From: Deltaproteobacteria bacterium
GTDB taxonomy: Bacteria > Desulfobacterota > Binatia > Binatales > Binataceae
Assembly (NCBI GenBank): GCA_021799555.1
Contig: JAJZAG010000158.1
Location: forward strand, 1-8,484
Length of the DNA stretch: 8,484 nt
Reading direction: 5' to 3'
The notes under the pieces were generated by a model that did no database searches, was not told where the DNA came from, and saw only the letters and a program-made list of their open reading frames with translations. Shown piece after piece: positions 6,556 to 8,484 of the stretch (the stretch's first letter is position 1; every line of letters begins with the position of its first letter). Position numbers and translations under genes: made by a program.

Positions 6556-7332
6556 GTGCCCACACGAAAGCATCGCCCACTGCGCATCCTGCACACCTCG
6601 GACGTGCATCTCGAGACCGACACCTTTGGCGCGGGACCGCGCGGCGAAGAGTTGCGCGACCGCGTGCGCGCCGCCTTCGCGCGCGTAATCGATCTTGCCA
6701 ACGAACGCGGCGCCGACCTGCTGCTGATCGTCGGCGACTTGTTCGACTCCGCGCGGGTCAGCGAGGCGGGACTCGCCTTCGCGCTCGGCACGATTGGACG
6801 CGCGCGGATGCCCGTGATTATGATTCCGGGCAATCATGACGCGCACGACGAACGATCGATCTATGCGGCGCTTGCGCCCGGGGCTTTGCCGCCAAATTTG
6901 CATCTGATCCTCAAGCCCGAAGGGCGGGCGCTCGAGTTCCCCGACCTGACGGTACGCCTATGGGGCCGCGCGCTGGTCGAGCATACGCCGGAATACCGGC
7001 CGCTCCACGGCCTGCCCGATCCGCATCCGGATTTTTGGAATATCGCGCTCGCGCACGGCTTCTTCATGGAAGACGGCGACAGTTACCGGTCGTCGCCGAT
7101 CACCGCCGAGGAGATTGCGGCCTCAGGATACGACTACGTTGCCCTCGGGCATGTCCATGTCTGGAGTGACGTGTCGCAGGGCGCGACGCGCGCATTTTAT
7201 TGCGGCACGCCCGCGCCGCTATACTCGGGCGATCATTGCGGATGGGCCGCGTGGGTGGAATTTATTCCCGGCGAGCCGGTCCGAATCGAGCGCGCGGTCA
7301 TCACGCCCGGCAGTCCCGAACCGGAAGCCTGA
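6556..7332 (+). CDS. Metallophosphoesterase, SbcD/Mre11-like (putative DNA repair exonuclease)
   Basis: This 258-residue protein has the full calcineurin-like two-metal site: S-D16-V-H18, VGD61-LFD64, GNHD (92-95), the AH167G histidine and GH199VH201. The SDVHLE and VGDLFDSA wording is closest to SbcD/Mre11-type nucleases and their bacterial relatives. E. coli SbcD is about 400 residues, so this one lacks the long C-terminal DNA-capping region, and no sbcC-like ATPase gene is beside it. A general phosphodiesterase is therefore possible. The start is chosen as GTG at 6556, eleven codons before the first beta-strand (ILHTSDVH). It has no evident ribosome binding site; a TTG about 35 bases upstream in the same frame is an alternative. 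The gene diverges from aroF and converges on the response regulator gene. Confidence 0.88.
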   Translation: MPTRKHRPLRILHTSDVHLETDTFGAGPRGEELRDRVRAAFARVIDLANERGADLLLIVGDLFDSARVSEAGLAFALGTIGRARMPVIMIPGNHDAHDERSIYAALAPGALPPNLHLILKPEGRALEFPDLTVRLWGRALVEHTPEYRPLHGLPDPHPDFWNIALAHGFFMEDGDSYRSSPITAEEIAASGYDYVALGHVHVWSDVSQGATRAFYCGTPAPLYSGDHCGWAAWVEFIPGEPVRIERAVITPGSPEPEA

Positions 7333-7344
7333 CGCTCCGCCGCG

Positions 7345-7417
7345 GCGGCGCAATTCAGCGCGCCGCTCGCGGTCGTCAACAGAACCGCGAAGTCGGGTTA
7401 CACCCGCTGCGTGCAGC
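7345..7417. repeat. Four back-to-back inverted repeats in the convergent spacer
   Basis: The 90 bases between the stop codons of the convergent metallophosphoesterase and response regulator genes hold four perfect stems in series. They are GCGGCGC/GCGCCGC (7345-7366, loop 8), TCGCGGT/ACCGCGA (7367-7390, loop 10), CGGGT/ACCCG (7394-7406, loop 3) and GCTGC/GCAGC (7406-7417, loop 2). No poly-T run follows on either strand, so they are not standard intrinsic terminators. A bidirectional termination or mRNA 3'-end protection role is an inference. Confidence 0.5.
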
Positions 7418-7422
7418 AATGT

Positions 7423-7866
7423 TCAGCGCGGATCGGTGCCGGGATGCCTCGCGGACCTGCTGTGCGGCAACTCGACGGGGCGCAACTCGGGAAAACGCGT
7501 GAGCAGCTTGCGCCTTACGCGCTCGAATCCTTCGCTGGCCAGCGGTTCGACGAAGCATTCAATCACGCCCTCGTCGTAGAGCGCCGTTGTCTGCTGCATG
7601 TCGGCTGCGGGACTGACTGCGATAATTGCGGTATCGGGTGCGTCGCTGCGAATCATGCGGATCAGGCCGATCGCGTCGAGCTCACCGGTAGTCTTGATGC
7701 GGCTGTCGAGAATCACGACTTGCGGACGGACGGTGCGAAAGAGAGTGGCGGTTTGCAATGCGTTGTCGGTTTCGGCCACGACTTCGCATCCCATACATCC
7801 GAGATGATGGCGCATCACCTCACGATCCTCGCCCGAGCTATCGGCAATCAGCACGCGGACAGACAT
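7423..7866 (-). CDS. Single-domain response regulator (receiver) with altered active site
   Basis: This 147-residue protein is one receiver (CheY-like) domain plus a polar tail of about 20 residues. It begins SVRVLIADSSGEDREVM; the phosphoacceptor aspartate is D54 in VVILDSRI, and S85 in AVSPAA sits at the conserved Thr/Ser position. Two usual residues differ: the acidic pair is D9-S10 rather than two acidic residues, and the near-invariant Lys-Pro is E107-P108 (CFVEPLA). The fold is convincing, but phosphorylation or the usual response to it may be changed. The start at ATG 7866 has GGAGG nine bases upstream; an ATG at 7992 in the same frame has no such site and would add an untypical N-terminus. 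No histidine kinase or output domain lies nearby, so the partner is unknown. It converges on the metallophosphoesterase gene. Confidence 0.88.
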   Translation of the reverse strand: MSVRVLIADSSGEDREVMRHHLGCMGCEVVAETDNALQTATLFRTVRPQVVILDSRIKTTGELDAIGLIRMIRSDAPDTAIIAVSPAADMQQTTALYDEGVIECFVEPLASEGFERVRRKLLTRFPELRPVELPHSRSARHPGTDPR

Positions 7867-7875
7867 TCCGGAAAA

Positions 7876-7880
7876 CCTCC
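7876..7880 (-). promoter_or_regulatory. Ribosome binding site that fixes the response regulator start
   Basis: GGAGG on the minus strand (GCAGGAGGTTTTCC), nine bases before ATG at 7866, selects this start over the in-frame ATG at 7992. Confidence 0.6.
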
Positions 7881-8339
7881 TGCCCACCCCCGGGCTGGTT
7901 CTCAGCTTTGCGACTTCACGCATCATCCACGAGGGTAGTGCAAGCGGCAGGCCAATTACGATGTGTAAGCGATGCAACGCAATTTTCGCCATCGCTGGTC
8001 ATGAAGTACCCCAGCGCAATGCTCCTACCTACTAATAGGGTTGCAGAACGGGACAAGATGTAGGCCTCCCGGTCTCACGATAGAATCTTCGAATTCGCCT
8101 TTATCTGCAATACGGATGAAGCGTCAGGCCGATGCGCGATGGCTGTCGTCGGGAACCAGGAAGATCGTTAGGGAATGCCGCAAACTCTCCGGCGCCGATG
8201 TGGCGCGCCAATGCTCAGTTGTGCAAATGGCGCTAATCAATAGCATCGTGTCGTTGCAGCAGCGTGAATTGTTGCATACTCGTGACAGGACCGTGGATTA
8301 TTTTCGCGCCGGCAAATCGTCTCGTTCGGCTCTCGAATG
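7881..8339. other. Long spacer between the response regulator gene and the groEL terminator
   Basis: Apart from one doubtful small plus-strand frame (8116-8340), I find no gene in these roughly 460 bases. The response regulator's promoter should lie here, but no convincing -35/-10 pair is visible. CGCTGG/CCAGCG (7993-8016) could form a six-base stem with a 12-base loop. Base composition is less GC-rich than in the flanking genes. Confidence 0.45.
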
Positions 8340-8340
8340 A
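8116..8340 (+). CDS. Doubtful small ORF of unknown function
   Basis: An ATG at 8116 opens 74 codons ending in TGA exactly where the groEL terminator's T-run (minus strand) begins. The product (KRQADARWLSSGTRKI near its start) is basic, with no membrane segment and no family I recognise; the frame can be extended to a TTG at 8041. There is no clear ribosome binding site, and third-position GC is weaker than in the certain genes. It may be a chance frame in non-coding DNA. Confidence 0.18.
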   Translation: MKRQADARWLSSGTRKIVRECRKLSGADVARQCSVVQMALINSIVSLQQRELLHTRDRTVDYFRAGKSSRSALE

Positions 8341-8372
8341 AAACGGCGGGACCGGATTCTCCGGCCCCGCCG
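8340..8372 (-). terminator. Rho-independent terminator downstream of groEL
   Basis: On the minus strand CGGCGGGGCCGG-AGAAT-CCGGTCCCGCCG forms a 12-base stem (8372-8344, one G-U pair) with a five-base loop, followed at once by TTTT (8343-8340). It begins 30 bases after the groEL stop codon. This is a strong intrinsic terminator and implies that groEL ends its operon. Confidence 0.88.
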
Positions 8373-8402
8373 CAACCAGTGCAGTTTCGGTTCGCTCGCG
8401 CG

Positions 8403-8484
8403 TTACATCATCCCGCCCGGAGGCATCGCGGGACCGCCGCCGCCGCCCTTATTCTCGTCGGGCTTTTCGGCGATCATGCACTCG
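8403..8484 (-). CDS. groEL: 60 kDa chaperonin GroEL, C-terminal end (partial)
   Basis: The last 26 codons and the TAA stop of a gene entering from the right edge encode ECMIAEKPDENK, then five glycines, PAMPPGGMM. The ECM(I/V)AEKP step followed by a Gly/Met-rich tail ending in GGMM is the signature of the GroEL C-terminus, the flexible tail inside the folding chamber. The rest of the gene, including its promoter, lies outside the window. A strong terminator follows 30 bases later. Confidence 0.93.
   Translation of the reverse strand, partial: ECMIAEKPDENKGGGGGPAMPPGGMM

Noticed and set aside
6414..6833. Upstream extension of the aroF frame by about 140 codons
   Set aside because: It overlaps the metallophosphoesterase gene, is Arg/Ser-rich, and a TTG with GGAGG at ideal spacing gives the family's normal length.
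7115..7938. Plus-strand open frames (154 and 175 codons) over the metallophosphoesterase end and the response regulator gene
   Set aside because: Both are shadows in other frames or on the opposite strand of genes with clear catalytic motifs.
7867..7992. Longer response regulator starting at ATG 7992
   Set aside because: No ribosome binding site there, and receiver domains start within a few residues of the first strand, as given by ATG 7866.

Overview
The window is 8,484 bases of mostly GC-rich DNA. Six of the nine gene calls are clear. It reads as the chromosome of a Gram-negative bacterium: it has a murein-peptide recycling ligase (Mpl) that works with meso-diaminopimelate peptidoglycan, an LD-carboxypeptidase, clear GGAGG-type ribosome binding sites and the tail of a GroEL. 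Codons are GC-rich and several genes start with GTG or TTG. I would guess a deltaproteobacterium-like or related high-GC lineage, but the sequence alone does not settle this.

Bases 1-4349 (minus strand, read right to left) form one dense unit: an FMN-binding PPOX-family protein, LdcA-type LD-carboxypeptidase, a class C beta-lactamase-fold serine hydrolase, Mpl, and the start of an unidentified gene that leaves the window. LdcA trims the terminal D-Ala from murein tetrapeptides. Mpl joins the resulting tripeptide back onto UDP-MurNAc. The serine hydrolase is a plausible D-amino-acid peptidase, esterase or beta-lactamase acting on the same material. The unit therefore looks like a cell-wall peptide recycling operon with a flavoprotein at its head.

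Bases about 4430-5396 differ: they are visibly less GC-rich and gene-poor. They hold a 175-residue membrane protein that aligns with two-helix potassium-channel pore domains but has no TVGYGD selectivity filter. Behind it are about 440 bases with no gene I can support.

Bases 5397-7332 hold a divergent pair: a type I-beta DAHP synthase (first step of aromatic amino-acid synthesis) on the minus strand and an SbcD/Mre11-like metallophosphoesterase on the plus strand. The 142-base spacer between them may carry divergent promoters.

Bases 7333-8484 hold an orphan single-domain response regulator that lacks usual active-site residues. It is convergent with the metallophosphoesterase across a 90-base spacer packed with four back-to-back inverted repeats. 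Next come about 470 bases with at most one doubtful small ORF, then a strong intrinsic terminator and the last 26 codons of groEL.

I see no rRNA, tRNA, CRISPR array, insertion sequence or phage gene. No complete new system stands out. The best leads are the filter-less channel-like protein in the low-GC segment, the odd receiver protein, the stem-loop cluster and the recycling operon.
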